Positions 1 through 64,000 of a stretch of 64,000 nt of DNA are shown here, piece after piece. The translations under genes were made by a program, and so were the position numbers. Positions within the stretch are counted from its first letter, which is position 1, and each line of letters opens with the position of its first letter. The notes under the pieces are model-generated. The model ran no database searches. It was given only the letters and a program-made list of their open reading frames with translations, and was not told the DNA's origin. Origin of the DNA: Carettochelys insculpta. Lineage: Eukaryota; Chordata; Testudines; Carettochelyidae. The stretch is from contig NC_134152.1 of assembly GCF_033958435.1 (NCBI RefSeq), forward strand, positions 18,884,001 through 18,948,000. Reading direction: 5' to 3'.

Positions 1-1428
1 AAAAGACAGAGTTCAACATTAAGGTATACTACTGAGCCTCATGAACTGCAGGATGGCACCAGTTGTACTAATGGGCCCAGAGGAGCCTGTATTGAGACAG
101 CCAATTAAAATAGATACGATTGAGGATGGAGGGGGTCTTCAGGAGTAGGATCCTCCAGACTCCTCTTCTTCACACCCGCAAAGATATGGAGCCAAAAGCC
201 CTGCAATCTGCAAGCATAGCTCTTGCTTGTTCAATGGGAGTCGCATGTGCTTACTTCAGGGCTGGATCAGCTCTAAAGCCTTTCTGCCCCCCTACACGAA
301 GGCACGTATTTTGAGGTCAAAGAAGAGAGAAATTTCTTTTTATATTTCTAAGGCTTATCTACACAGGGAAATTTACTGGTAGATCTATTTTGCTATGATT
401 TTACTGCTACAGTTATACCCATATAATTCCCCGTGTGGACACAAATTGCAAAATAAGCATCCATGTAGGAAATTAAATGCGTATAATTGTAGCAGTACTA
501 GTTTAGTTCTGTCTGTAAATTTTCCCAAATAGACACATAAGATACACTCTTCCAGACATCCTCTGGGACCATACATGAACACGAGTGGAACGTACTTTGT
601 TCCATTATACCTGTCTCTGAGTAGCACCCACCATAAACTAATTTCAAACTGATATAGAGGCTGCAAGTATATGCATGAAAAATGTGAGGCCCTACATTTG
701 TTACCACATGGTAACATGTGACATGGATTTTCTTCCTTCTGTTCCATACCTCAGGTGCTTGCCTCGTGCCTGCAATGAGCTGAGAACTCCAATGAGATAT
801 TAATATATCCCCCACATGACTCATTACTAGCTAATTCACACAAGGCCCTATCCAAACATAATCTTTATGTTAGATACTAGGGCAAGATTGTCAAGACAGC
901 CTAAAATGTAAAGGGAAAGTTTAGTTACTGAGTGTTCAGCACATGAAGTGCTTATAAAAATCAAAGGTACTTTCAATGGGCTAAAAGTGCAGCAAGATCT
1001 AGGTTCACATTACTAGACATGAATATGATTTAGAGGGAGCCAGTACTTTCCACCAACCCTATAGCTTTTGTCCATACATTCCCATAAATATATCAGCAGT
1101 GGGAAGCCCTGAGACTTCTTCAGGAAATGTCACAAGGCTCCCCTTAGCTGGCATGCCCGCCCCTTCCTGAATCGGTAGGAGCTTTTGTTTACTTGCACTC
1201 CTGGGCCTAAATGACCTAGGAGCCAAGTCTCATTTTCAGAAGTGACCTAGGCACTCAGGATCCCACATCCCATTGGTTTTCTGTGAGTGACTTCTAATTG
1301 TCCAAGCCAGTTTTGAAAATGGGTCTTGGGCCTGGCGGTGCTGGTATCTATTAAATCCAAATTGTGTGTGTGCGCCTTAGATGTCAGGCGGTGTGACAGC
1401 TTAGATTGTCTTTGATAATCCTATTAGC
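1..1428. other. Gene-free stretch upstream of NDE1 coding exon 1
   Basis: No convincing coding exon. A small inverted-repeat element may lie at about 352-446 (TCTACACAGGGA / TCCCCGTGTGGAC). About 1190-1330 looks like an old dispersed repeat. Open frames here lack any recognisable protein. Confidence 0.4.
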
Positions 1429-1995
1429 CAGGGGTTGGCAACCAAAATAGTAAGAAGAGCCATTTTTTCCAGTTTGGCGAAAAACTTAATAGTGCAAGAG
1501 CCACAGTGCATGTGAATATGAGACAGTTCTTAATAAATAATGTCAAGCTATGCTTTTTTGTAACCCCTATTTTAAGAACAGCGCACACACAAAAATTTGT
1601 AATGTGAAACATCTTTACTGCAGGACGTTCACAAACAGTTTAAGTATTCTATTTCCTAACACTTCACCTGTGTGTTTATACCACTTTCTTCCTGACTATC
1701 ACTCCCAAACTGTCTCTCTCTCTGGAGTGTGCTAGGGGAAGTTATCCAACATTTCATCATGTCCTGTTTACTATTTAGATATGAGTTAGTCAGTCTAGCC
1801 CAGCATCCCATCTGCTGACAGTGGTCAGTGCCAGGTGCCCCGGGGGGGTGGGCTGAAGACAATGATCAAGTGACTTGTCTCTTGCCATCCATCTCCAGCC
1901 TCTGACAAACAGAGGCGAGGGACACCATTCCTACTGCCGTTTATAGTCCTTAAAGAGCCACATGTGGCTCCGGAGCCGCAGGTTGCCGGACCCTT
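1429..1995. mobile_element. hAT-like non-autonomous DNA transposon
   Basis: The left end CAGGGGTTGGCAACC and right end AGGTTGCCGGACCCTT form terminal inverted repeats, with the characteristic AAGAGCCACATGTGGCTC just inside. Flanks CTATTAGC and CTTTAGC look like a decayed 8-bp duplication. At about 1775-1840 lies a minus-strand fragment of another repeat, also seen in plus orientation at 34200-34305. Confidence 0.7.
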
Positions 1996-2482
1996 CTTTA
2001 GCTGATGCAACAAGGGGAAGGTGTAATGGGGTCACTGAGGTATTGTATATCATCTGGTTTATAATTTGTGGCTATAAAAATTCTTTAATTATAAAACTTT
2101 GTTTTCAGAGCCCAGTCCAGCATTTCTTGCTCACCAAAAATTACTGAAGTTTGGAGTTTTGGGTGCATCTGAAATGTAGGATCTGGCGCTACATGTGTGA
2201 TTGGAAAAATCTTCAAATGAGTACATATTGCTTTGAAAGCTCTTTCTCTTTTTAAGCTAGCCACCTGCAGACTTACTGGCTTATGAATTAGGAGATCTAA
2301 AGCTGAGACTTAAAATTTGGAGTTGTCTGTCTGGCTCTGCGGCTGTCCCTGACAGTTTAGGTGAGGGGGCTCTCAAATCGGGGTGGGGTCACGAGGGTAC
2401 TGCATAGGGGATCATGAGCTGTCAACCTCCACCCCAAAGCCTGCATTGCATCCAGCGTTTATAATGTTAAATACATATAAAA

Positions 2483-3193
2483 GGCTACGTCTACACGTGC
2501 AGCCAACATCAAAATAGCTTATTTCGATGTTGCGACATCGAAATAGTCTATTTCGATGAATAACGTCTACACGTCCTCCAGGGCCGGCAACGTCGATGTT
2601 CAACTTCGACGTTGCTCAGCCCAACATCGAAATAGGCGCAGCGAGGGAACGTCTACACGTCAAAGTAGCACACATCGAAATAGGGATGCCAGGCACAGCT
2701 GCAGACAGGGTCACAGGGCGGACTCAACAGCCAGCCGCTCCCTTAAAGGGCCCCTCCCAGACACAGTTGCACTAAACAACACAAGATCCACAGAGCTGAC
2801 AACTGGTTGCAGACCCTGTGCCTGCAGCATAGATCCCCAGCTGCCGCAGAAGCAGCCAGAAGCCCTGGGCTAAGGGCTGCTGCCCACGGTGACCATAGAG
2901 CCCCGCAGGGGCTGGAGAGAGAGCATCTCTCAACCCCCCAGCTGATGGCCGCCATGGAGGACCCAGCAATTTCGACGTTGCGGGACGCGGATCGTCTACA
3001 CGGTCCCTACTTCGACGTTGAACGTCGAAGTAGGGCGCTATTCCTATCTCCTCATGAGGTTAGCGACTTTGACGTCTCGCCGCCTAACGTCGAAGTTAAC
3101 TTTGAAATAGCGCCCGACGCGTGTAGACGTGACGGGTGCTATTTCGAAGTTGGTGCTGCTACTTCGAAGTAGCGTGCACGTGTAGACGCAGCT
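2483..3193 (+). mobile_element. 711-bp CpG-rich short DNA transposon, copy 1 (family A)
   Basis: Starts GGCTACGTCTACACGTG and ends CACGTGTAGACGCAGCT as an inverted repeat. Many TCGAAGT/ATCGAAATA subterminal motifs, CpG-rich throughout. Copies 2 and 3 are exactly the same length and copy 4 is slightly shorter. It lies inside an older hAT-like remnant (about 2340-3290). No transposase is encoded. PIF/Harbinger-type origin is inferred from end structure and from 3-bp duplications at copies 3 and 4; this copy shows no clean duplication. Confidence 0.8.
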
Positions 3194-3460
3194 TATGTGT
3201 TATTACAGGGGTTTCACATTCAGAGGCTTGCTGTGTGAAAGGGGTCACCAGGACAAACGTTTGAGAAGCCCTGGTTTAAGGTTCCATTATTTCTGCTGCT
3301 TGACTTTGTGACATGAGAGTCCAACTCCACCTTCATTTACAACAATCAGTCTGTGGAGACTCCTATTAGGTTTATAATGTCAGCCTCTAAACCTTGCCTC
3401 ACCCAGCATTGCACAGAACAGACTGTCAAGGGGCCTTAATTGTGACCTTTCTGCATCTCT

Positions 3461-3705
3461 GAGGCTTTACGTATGCTGCCAATTTACGCTGGTATAACTA
3501 CATCGCTCAGGGGTGTGTGGAAAATCCTCCCACGTGAGTGACATAGTTATACCAGCCTAATCTTTGGTGTAGGCAGTGTTGTGTCAACAGGAGGTCTTCT
3601 GCCATTGACATAGCTATTTCCTCTTCAGGCAGTGGCGCACCTATGTAGATGGGTGAAGCTTTCCTGTCAGCATAGGTAGCATCTTCACTAAGCATTATGG
3701 TAGCA
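3461..3705. mobile_element. Short DNA-transposon remnant
   Basis: Internal inverted stretch around GCTGGTATAACTA / TAGTTATACCAGC, with the GCCTTCACTAAGCATTATGG-like segment also present at about 33868-33890. The ends are degraded. Confidence 0.45.
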
Positions 3706-3859
3706 CATCATTATGGATGCAGGGGCTGGGTAGGAAGTTTGTGTTCTGTGGTTTCTTCCTCCTCAGCTGCTTTCCGTACCAGCTGCTTAAGCTGGGAGCA
3801 TCTGTTAATGTTCTGTTGAACAGGTCCATGTAATTGGGAAGGGAAATAATCTAGTGGGG

Positions 3860-4035
3860 TACCACCTTTCAATAAATACATTGCAACTTGAGAGAGAAAA
3901 TCCCTATTAAATCATCTAGGCCTCCCTCAGGCACGTTGTGTATTTGGCAGTACTTTTTCCAGTCTGGCTTTAAATGTGTCCATGGATGAAGCTGCTTCTA
4001 CAATGCCTGGGGGACAGTTCCACAGGAGGAAGCAG
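3860..4035 (-). mobile_element. CR1/L2-like LINE 3' fragment
   Basis: Resembles sauropsid CR1 3' sequence in reverse orientation (ATCATCTAGGCCTCCCT, CTTCTACAATGCCTGGGGG). Truncated; lies just upstream of NDE1 coding exon 1. Confidence 0.4.
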
Positions 4036-4137
4036 TGGGATAACGTAACAGCAGGAAGATGCCAACGCCTAAATTTGCAATTGCTTAGTTTTCAGCAAAA
4101 CATGAATCAAGAATTCTAGACTTCTAGGGATTTCACC

Positions 4138-25749
<21,612 letters not shown>

Positions 25750-26288
25750 GAAGATCCTGAGATGATGGGGCCATGATGGGTTAGGGCTTTTTTTTTAAAC
25801 CCTTGTCTTTTACTCTTTTGAGAGAATACTAACAAGCAGTCACAGTAGTTAACTTGCATAAGGGTGGATGAGAACAATACAGAGCATTTGGCACCAGTTC
25901 CCTGTAACCTCAGCCTTTCCCCAAGACTCTGTTGTGTGGTTCTGTGACAAAGGAGCATTGCTGCTCAGTCCAGCACTGTGAATAGCTTTCCTATATCAGC
26001 TGCTGTAAATAGCTTCTTGAAAATTGCTTCCATAATACTGCTGGTCAGAACTAATGACCTGCTGTGTAATGTGGGGACAGTATTGCTTCCCATAAATACT
26101 AATGTATTTTGTGTAGCACAACTATTGTTTTAAGAAGAGAATTAGGATGTTGCAACCTTCTAGTGCAGGATGCTGCATGCATCAATGGCCTAAATTAGAG
26201 AAATGTTTGTCTCCAACCAAATTTTAGTTCCACTGTGATGATTTTTTTTTTTTTAAATGGACTAAAATCATTGCAGCTGCAAGGCTAA

Positions 26289-26294
26289 AATAAA
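26289..26294 (+). terminator. NDE1: Candidate NDE1 poly(A) signal (proximal)
   Basis: AATAAA lies 540 nt after the NDE1 stop, in otherwise gene-free sequence. A second AATAAA is at 27004-27009. Which one is used cannot be told from sequence alone. Confidence 0.35.
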
Positions 26295-27003
26295 GCCACA
26301 TGGGGAAATTAATTTGTTGTGAGAATCCCATTATATAACAAACTGCCTTTCACGTGGCAAGATGGTAATGGTCAGAGCAACTTGCCTAACCATTTTCTAA
26401 TGGTTAAAGAAGGAAAAAATGCCTTTAGTGCAAATAATGAAGAGACTCCAAATATGTAGTAATGCAGTAAAGAAATTTTGTGTTGATAGAATAAGTCCAT
26501 GTCGTCTGCAGTTGCTAGCCACTACATGACGGCAGGACATGGCAAGACATACAACTCTGACCTATTGATGGAATTAATCTCAATTAAAGGGCTGGGACTT
26601 TTTACTTTCTGAACTTACACTTGATAATGTGCCCCATGTATTTTTACATGAGAATATGCCCCTTCTGGTTGCTAGTGATATTAATTTAGAAATGTTGGCG
26701 TTGTAACCTCAGAGCCCCTTAGTGCTGGCCCAGGGTTTTAAGATCATGAACTCTTTTAAGATAAGTTTTTATCTACCAGAATAATGCTCCAAGTTTAAGT
26801 GGAGTAGGTTCACTGACGGTAATAATATCGTGTTATAGAAATGTGAACTTGCAATATGTTACAATATGGTTAAAACTATTTTGCACAACAAATGAATATT
26901 TTTAATATTCAGCTCTGCATATACAGATACTATTGTATAGGAAGCAACCACATCTTAATTTCATTCTTTGAACTCAAAGTTGACTGGCTTAATCAGTGAA
27001 CAG

Positions 27004-27009
27004 AATAAA
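27004..27009 (+). terminator. NDE1: Candidate NDE1 poly(A) signal (distal)
   Basis: AATAAA followed by a T/G-rich stretch (CTGTGGGTGTTATT), about 1.25 kb after the NDE1 stop. It would give a long 3' UTR still short of the MYH11 3' end. Confidence 0.35.
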
Positions 27010-28157
27010 GCTTATTCTGAATGTCGTCTGTGGGTGTTATTACCAGATCCACTCTGAATTTACAGCCAGTGCCATTTACATGCACATATTAGTCTGACTC
27101 ATTTCTCAGTTGTATTCCTGCAAAAGGAACTTAAACAAGGCCACACTCACCAGATTCAGGGGGAAAAAGATTTGGGGAGTGTTCATGTTCCCTGCCCTGC
27201 GTGGTGGTGGTTCCTGCTCCCATGCTCCTTGGAGAGTTGTACCTATTGTACTAAACGGGCCTCCCCATTAGTGTAGTAGCTCAGAGACAGTAGCTGCCTA
27301 TTTGCATCTTTAGGAGCCTAAATACCTTTAAAACTCTGTCCCTGAGGGGTCATCTTCAATGTTTTTATCCTCAATACCCCCATGAGGACAGGCAGTCCTA
27401 TTCGCCCTGTCGTACAAATGAGGGACTGAACCACAGAGAGAAAAAGAACATTGTTTACACTTGAAAATTTACGGAAATAACTATTCTGGAGTAATGGTCC
27501 CCAGGCGGGTCTTATACTGAAAGCAGTTTTCTGGAATAGTTACGAGGGTGAATTTCTAAGTGCAGATAAGCCCTCTGACCTGCCCCATGTCACACAGGAC
27601 ATGTAGAACAAGAGCTCCAGCCCAGAATTTGCAAATACTAGGCTAGAGTCCTTGCCATTGGCCCGTCCTTCATCTCTCCTCCATGCCTTTCTCTGAAGCA
27701 TGTTTTGCATGTTTGTCCACATGCACACACATTCTTGGCATAAGGAACCAGATTTTCTTGAAGAACTCAGCACGGGCCGTGCAGCTGTCACTCCAGAGCC
27801 CTGGTCTTAGGACCATGCTCAGCTCAGCAGTTTCGAGCCCAACTGCTTCAGGCTCCCTTATTCCCATCTGTGGCATCACCAGCCACGTGAACTGGTTACA
27901 CACATGGGATTGGTCTGAAATAAGTGTCTGAGCCATGTATTCAGTGTTTACTTTTTGAAGATGGCCTCTGTTGTAGAATGTGTGAGATTAATGGCTCCAG
28001 ATGGGTTCTCATTTAATCTGGTTATCTTTTTCAAAACAATGTTTGTTGTTGGAATTCCTTGGACAGCGAGCCACTGCCTGAAAAGCACTTGGCTTGGCCT
28101 TTTTTTTTTTTTTTTTTTTTTTAAAGCTACTGCTCTAAATGCACACTAGCCACCTTT

Positions 28158-28310
28158 GGGTCATAGAATCCTAGGGCTGGAAGAGCCTTCAGGAGGTCAT
28201 CAAGTCCAGCCCCTTGCCCAAAGCAGGATCAGTCCTAAACTAAATTCACCCCAGCCAGGATTTTGGCAGGCCGGAACTTAAAAAATCTCAAGGGTTGGAG
28301 ATTCCACCAG
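28158..28310 (-). mobile_element. CR1 LINE 3' fragment
   Basis: TCATAGAATCCTAGGGCTGG, then TCATCAAGTCCAGCCCCTTG is the reverse complement of the CR1 3' end, common in birds, turtles and crocodilians. Confidence 0.8.
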
Positions 28311-29107
28311 CTATCATGTTCTCTGCTCTGGGGTCTGTTGGTTCTTCTGCCCATGCTCCTAGGAATGGCTTCCCAAGGAGAGTGCTACATACGCTATTAA
28401 CATGGCCTCCCCATTATAGGGTTTATATTGAAGTTATGTCCTAACCTCCAACACTTGCTGTCAAAGGGTCATCCATCCTACATGTTCAACTGTCTGCTTT
28501 CATTTCATTGTATCACACTGACTTGCCTAGCTTTGGAGGTGCAGGCTTCCTGCCGCTCACTCTCCCATCTGCTCAAAGGGCTAGCATAGCCAATGGTTCC
28601 TGACACCTCCCTGAGTTGCACTCCAGCTGGATCACCTCAGCCAGTGCTAAATGGCTTCAGGCTGGTACCTGAATGTGTAGAATTAGCATGGTATTGAAAA
28701 ATTGGATTAGTATTGTATACCTCCTGCAAGGCTTCAAAATTGCGCTAGAGAGTTTCAGCATGACTACTCACCTCCAGAAAGGATACACAAAAAAAACCAT
28801 CAATGACCACGTGGTGGTTAAAAGAAAAGTCCTCTACAAGTTGTTTGGCAATGAACAATATCTGGTAAGGACTATAACCAACTAAATGTTAAATTCTACA
28901 TAGAAAGGTGACCTTGTAATTTTTTTCTAAAAATGTATGTTAATACTAAAAGGGTCAAAAAGATGCTTGGAGTTCCTTCTCAGTATATCATATTGCAGTC
29001 ACCTGCTACCTAAAGGGCATACGTAATGATTACATTTATTAGTGTGCTTAAGTGTCTCAAGTGCTTATAAAACAATGCCAGTCTGACTTAATTTGAACAA
29101 ATGATAC

Positions 29108-29113
29108 TTTATT
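29108..29113 (-). terminator. MYH11: Probable MYH11 poly(A) signal
   Basis: TTTATT on the plus strand is AATAAA on the minus strand, about 460 nt after the SM1 stop. It predicts an MYH11 3' end near 29090, leaving over 3 kb between the two convergent stop codons. Confidence 0.55.
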
Positions 29114-29574
29114 TTTGAAAAGTGACTGAAGAAGACACTTCCATCTCGTGACCAGTGCATCAGGGTGTAGCATCCAGAAACAGAAAATGCCTATATTAAT
29201 GGACTAGTAAAACAAAATGAAGGGCAGGCTGGATTCGGAAAGGGTTAGCTGACCAGTGGCTCTTTCTGTAGCATAACTAGTTATACACTACAGTCCACTG
29301 GGCTTTAAGTTGACTCGTGCTAGAATTTGCATTTCTGACAGAGTTCTTCAGAGGAGTTACTCAATGTAAACCTTTTCAAAATATCTTTCTTGGTACAATA
29401 CATTTTTGCAACACCTAAAACCTCCCATTTTATACAATGGAGAGAAGACAGCTGTGCTCTTATCATTGCCATAAGAGTGGGTGTGTGGGCATTGGAACTA
29501 AGTTGTCTTATGCAGTGCTAAATAGTGTCTTCTCTTCCCACCCCTTGCAGCAGTGTAGTTTGCAAGCGTGTGAT

Positions 29575-61993
<32,419 letters not shown>

Positions 61994-62175
61994 CTAAAGC
62001 ATGAAGATATTTTCAGTGTTAGCATAGGAAGAAGACGGAAGTTTGGAAAGTATATTACTGGCTTAACAATATAATGGGAGAATGATATATGAGGAAAAGT
62101 TACAGAAACTGGGCAAGTTTAGTCTTGAGAAAAGAAGATGGGTGGAGCTGATATGTGTCTTCCTCTGCGTTAAAA

Positions 62176-62535
62176 CAGTGGTGGCCCACGGGCTGCATGC
62201 AACCCATGAGGGTTCAATGTGTGACCTGTGAGACATTTTGTTTATTGCTGCACATGCGCAGGGTTGCCAGATTCCACTGATTTCTGTCCACATCTTTTTT
62301 TTTCCCTACTAGTATTACTAAAGTGATACATACATATAACAAGGGCACAACATTCTGCATCCAATCAAAGCATTGCTGTGATTCAGTCAGCACATCCCAC
62401 AAACTCTAGGTACACAAACACAGTTAGCAAAACAACCCTATCCTGGGATGCCATCTTGGTTACAACAATCTTGCGTCCCTCTGAGGTGAAGGAGGGCCAC
62501 TCATGCGGCCCACTCACCAGCCTAGGTTGCCCATA
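62176..62535. mobile_element. hAT-like short DNA transposon
   Basis: CAGTGGTGGCCCACGGGC at the left and GCCTAGGTTGCCCATAATG at the right, imperfect inverted ends of hAT style. Confidence 0.55.
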
Positions 62536-62539
62536 ATGG

Positions 62540-62845
62540 TGTTAGTTGTTATAAAGAGAATGAGGATCACTTCTTCTCTGTCCACTGAAGGTAGTACAAG
62601 AAGTAATTGGCTGTATCTGTAGAGATTTAGGTAAAACTTTCTAAAACTCTAAATGTAGTTTCTAAGCTTTGGAATAGACTTCCAAGGCAGGTTGTAGTAG
62701 CCCCATCATGGGAGGTTTTAAGCACAGTTTGGACAGAAACCTGTCAAGGATGGTTTACATTTATTTGGTTCTACCTTATCATAAAGACTGAGCTTGATGA
62801 CTTCCCAGGCTCCTTTCCAACCTTACTTTTCTATAATACTGTCAT
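62540..62845 (+). mobile_element. CR1 LINE 3' segment
   Basis: Contains AAGAAGTAATTGGCTGTATC, AGACTTCCAAGGCAGGTTGT, TGATGACTTCCCAGGCTCC; same region as 58200-58475. Confidence 0.75.
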
Positions 62846-62851
62846 TTATAA

Positions 62852-62940
62852 CAGTGTTTCTCAGGCAGTGGGTTATGGTCAGGCAATGAGTCATGGGAGG
62901 GATGTCTATGGGTTGTGAGCCTACTGTGGGGTGGAGCCTC
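62852..62940. mobile_element. hAT-like terminal remnant
   Basis: CAGTGTTTCTCAGGCAGTGG, then GGGATGTCTATGGGTTGTGA. One end only. Confidence 0.45.
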
Positions 62941-63254
62941 AAGGGAGAAAGTTTGGAGACCAACCCTGCCCTACACTCATGTCGCAGTGGTGTCTCTTGT
63001 TCCAGGGGTCTAGGCCTGGCTCCCTTGACTGGGTGCTGTTACTTGTTGTTGTAGTGCAGTGCATCAGTTCACAATGCCACTCACTCAGCATTGTCCTGGC
63101 TGCCCTCCTGTCATGATGGAAGGGTGGCCAGGCCAAATGGGAGTGGTTCTGTGACCCTGTCCCCAGACTGCAATGCCACTTGTGGCCTGGCTGTCCCTCT
63201 GCTATGACATCTGAGGCAGCTGAGCCAAACGTGAGTGCTGCTTTGATACCACGT

Positions 63255-63594
63255 GTAAAGTGACCGTCTGTCCCGTATTAGGCGGGATGGTCCAGTATTT
63301 GGGACACCAAAAAGGTGTCTCAACTTTTTTTTTAAAGGGGATGAATTGTCCTGTATTGAGGCCCTCAGAGGCTGTGGGTGGGGGTGGGGGTGGGGGCGGG
63401 AGCTCCCATGTCCGCTGCTTCCCTGGGGCTCCAGGGCCAGGAGTGCCCGTGTCCACCACTTTCCTGAGGCTCCAGGCAGGGAGTGCCCATGGCCGCTGCT
63501 TCCCTGGGGCTGGGTGCAGCCAGGAAGAGCCACCTCTCCCACTGCCCACATCTCCCTGTCCCTTATTTGGAACAGGGAGATATGGTTGCCCTAC
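63255..63594. mobile_element. GC-rich short DNA-transposon remnant
   Basis: The left TAAAGTGACCGTCTGTCCCG and right GGGAGATATGGTTGCCCTAC are the usual edges of a dispersed repeat. Inside is a (GTGGGG)n run at 63376-63402. Long frames on both strands here are compositional. Confidence 0.5.
63376..63402. repeat. G-rich simple repeat
   Basis: GTGGGGGTGGGGG-type run, a possible G-quadruplex former. Confidence 0.7.
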
Positions 63595-64000
63595 CCATGT
63601 GCCAGGTCACAACACTCACAGCCAGGCCTAGGCCCACGGATAGCAACGGTCACTGTGCAGTGAGCATGTGGTAGCCTGCTCTCCATGCCATCCTTCCTCT
63701 CCTGTAGTTTGCCTCTTCAACAGGCTAGGATAAGATTTCCATAATAAAAAGTCTTTGAATCAGTGGAGGCTACAGAGGGGAGAGCAAACTATGGCCTGCC
63801 CGTAGGCCACATCCAGCCTGCCAGGGCCTGTAATCCAGCCTTTAGGATTGCCTGTCTGGCAGTGCGGGGGAGCTAAGGCAGGCTCCTGTCCTGCCCTTGC
63901 CTTGTGCTGCTCACAGAAGCATGTTCCTGCAGCCCTTGGGTGGAGGGGAAGAAGGCACCACACACTGGCAGGCATTGTCCTTGTAGCAACCATTGGCTGC

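Larger units (their letters stand above)
25750..28157. other. NDE1 3' UTR candidate and intergenic sequence
   Basis: No coding sequence recognised. There is a second MIR-like piece at about 27350-27445 (ACAAATGAGGGACTGAACCA) and a T-run at 28100-28122. Confidence 0.45.

Noticed and set aside
63111..63663. Long overlapping frames on both strands (up to 146 codons)
   Set aside because: Low-complexity Gly/Pro/Trp-rich translation of a G-rich repeat inside a transposon remnant; compositional, not genes.

Overview
The window is vertebrate nuclear DNA. It carries parts of two convergent, intron-rich genes, separated and filled by transposable elements. The repeat community (Penelope-like elements, a DIRS-type tyrosine-recombinase retrotransposon, CR1 LINEs, a tRNA-headed SINE, CpG-rich short DNA transposons ending in GGCTACGTC/GGCTATGTC-like inverted repeats, and old MIR copies) together with near-human exon sequences points to a sauropsid. 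A turtle is most likely; a crocodilian is the main alternative. This is an inference from repeat style and not a species identification.

Plus strand, about 4.1-25.7 kb: the complete coding part of NDE1 (NudE neurodevelopment protein 1) in eight coding exons. All splice phases close, giving a predicted 347-residue protein that ends in the KMLL-type C terminus. The last intron (16,024-25,655) holds a roughly 7.8-kb DIRS retrotransposon. That element was itself invaded by a 5'-truncated Penelope-like element (PLE) and by a LINE tail.

Minus strand, about 29.1-62.0 kb: the 3' two thirds of MYH11 (smooth-muscle myosin heavy chain). It starts at the SH2/SH1 thiol helix of the motor, passes the converter and two IQ motifs, and then covers the whole coiled-coil rod. 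There are 25 constitutive coding exons, plus a tiny alternative exon (33,085-33,117) that supplies the SM2 tail. The SM1 tail lies in the last exon (29,575-29,713). Joined in phase they give 1288 residues for SM1 and 1250 for SM2; upstream motor exons lie beyond position 64,000. NDE1 next to MYH11, tail to tail, matches the known human 16p13.11 arrangement.

Introns carry the interesting non-genic material. Ten PLE pieces are present; nine are flanked by 10-14-bp target-site duplications and most are head-to-head inverted dimers, including an 845-bp near-palindrome. Four copies of one short CpG-rich DNA-transposon family occur, three of them exactly 711 bp. An RPL23 processed pseudogene has been split by another such element with a clean 3-bp duplication. 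There are also SINE, CR1, hAT-like and pogo/Tigger-like remnants. I found no CRISPR array, rRNA gene, functional tRNA gene or prokaryotic operon.
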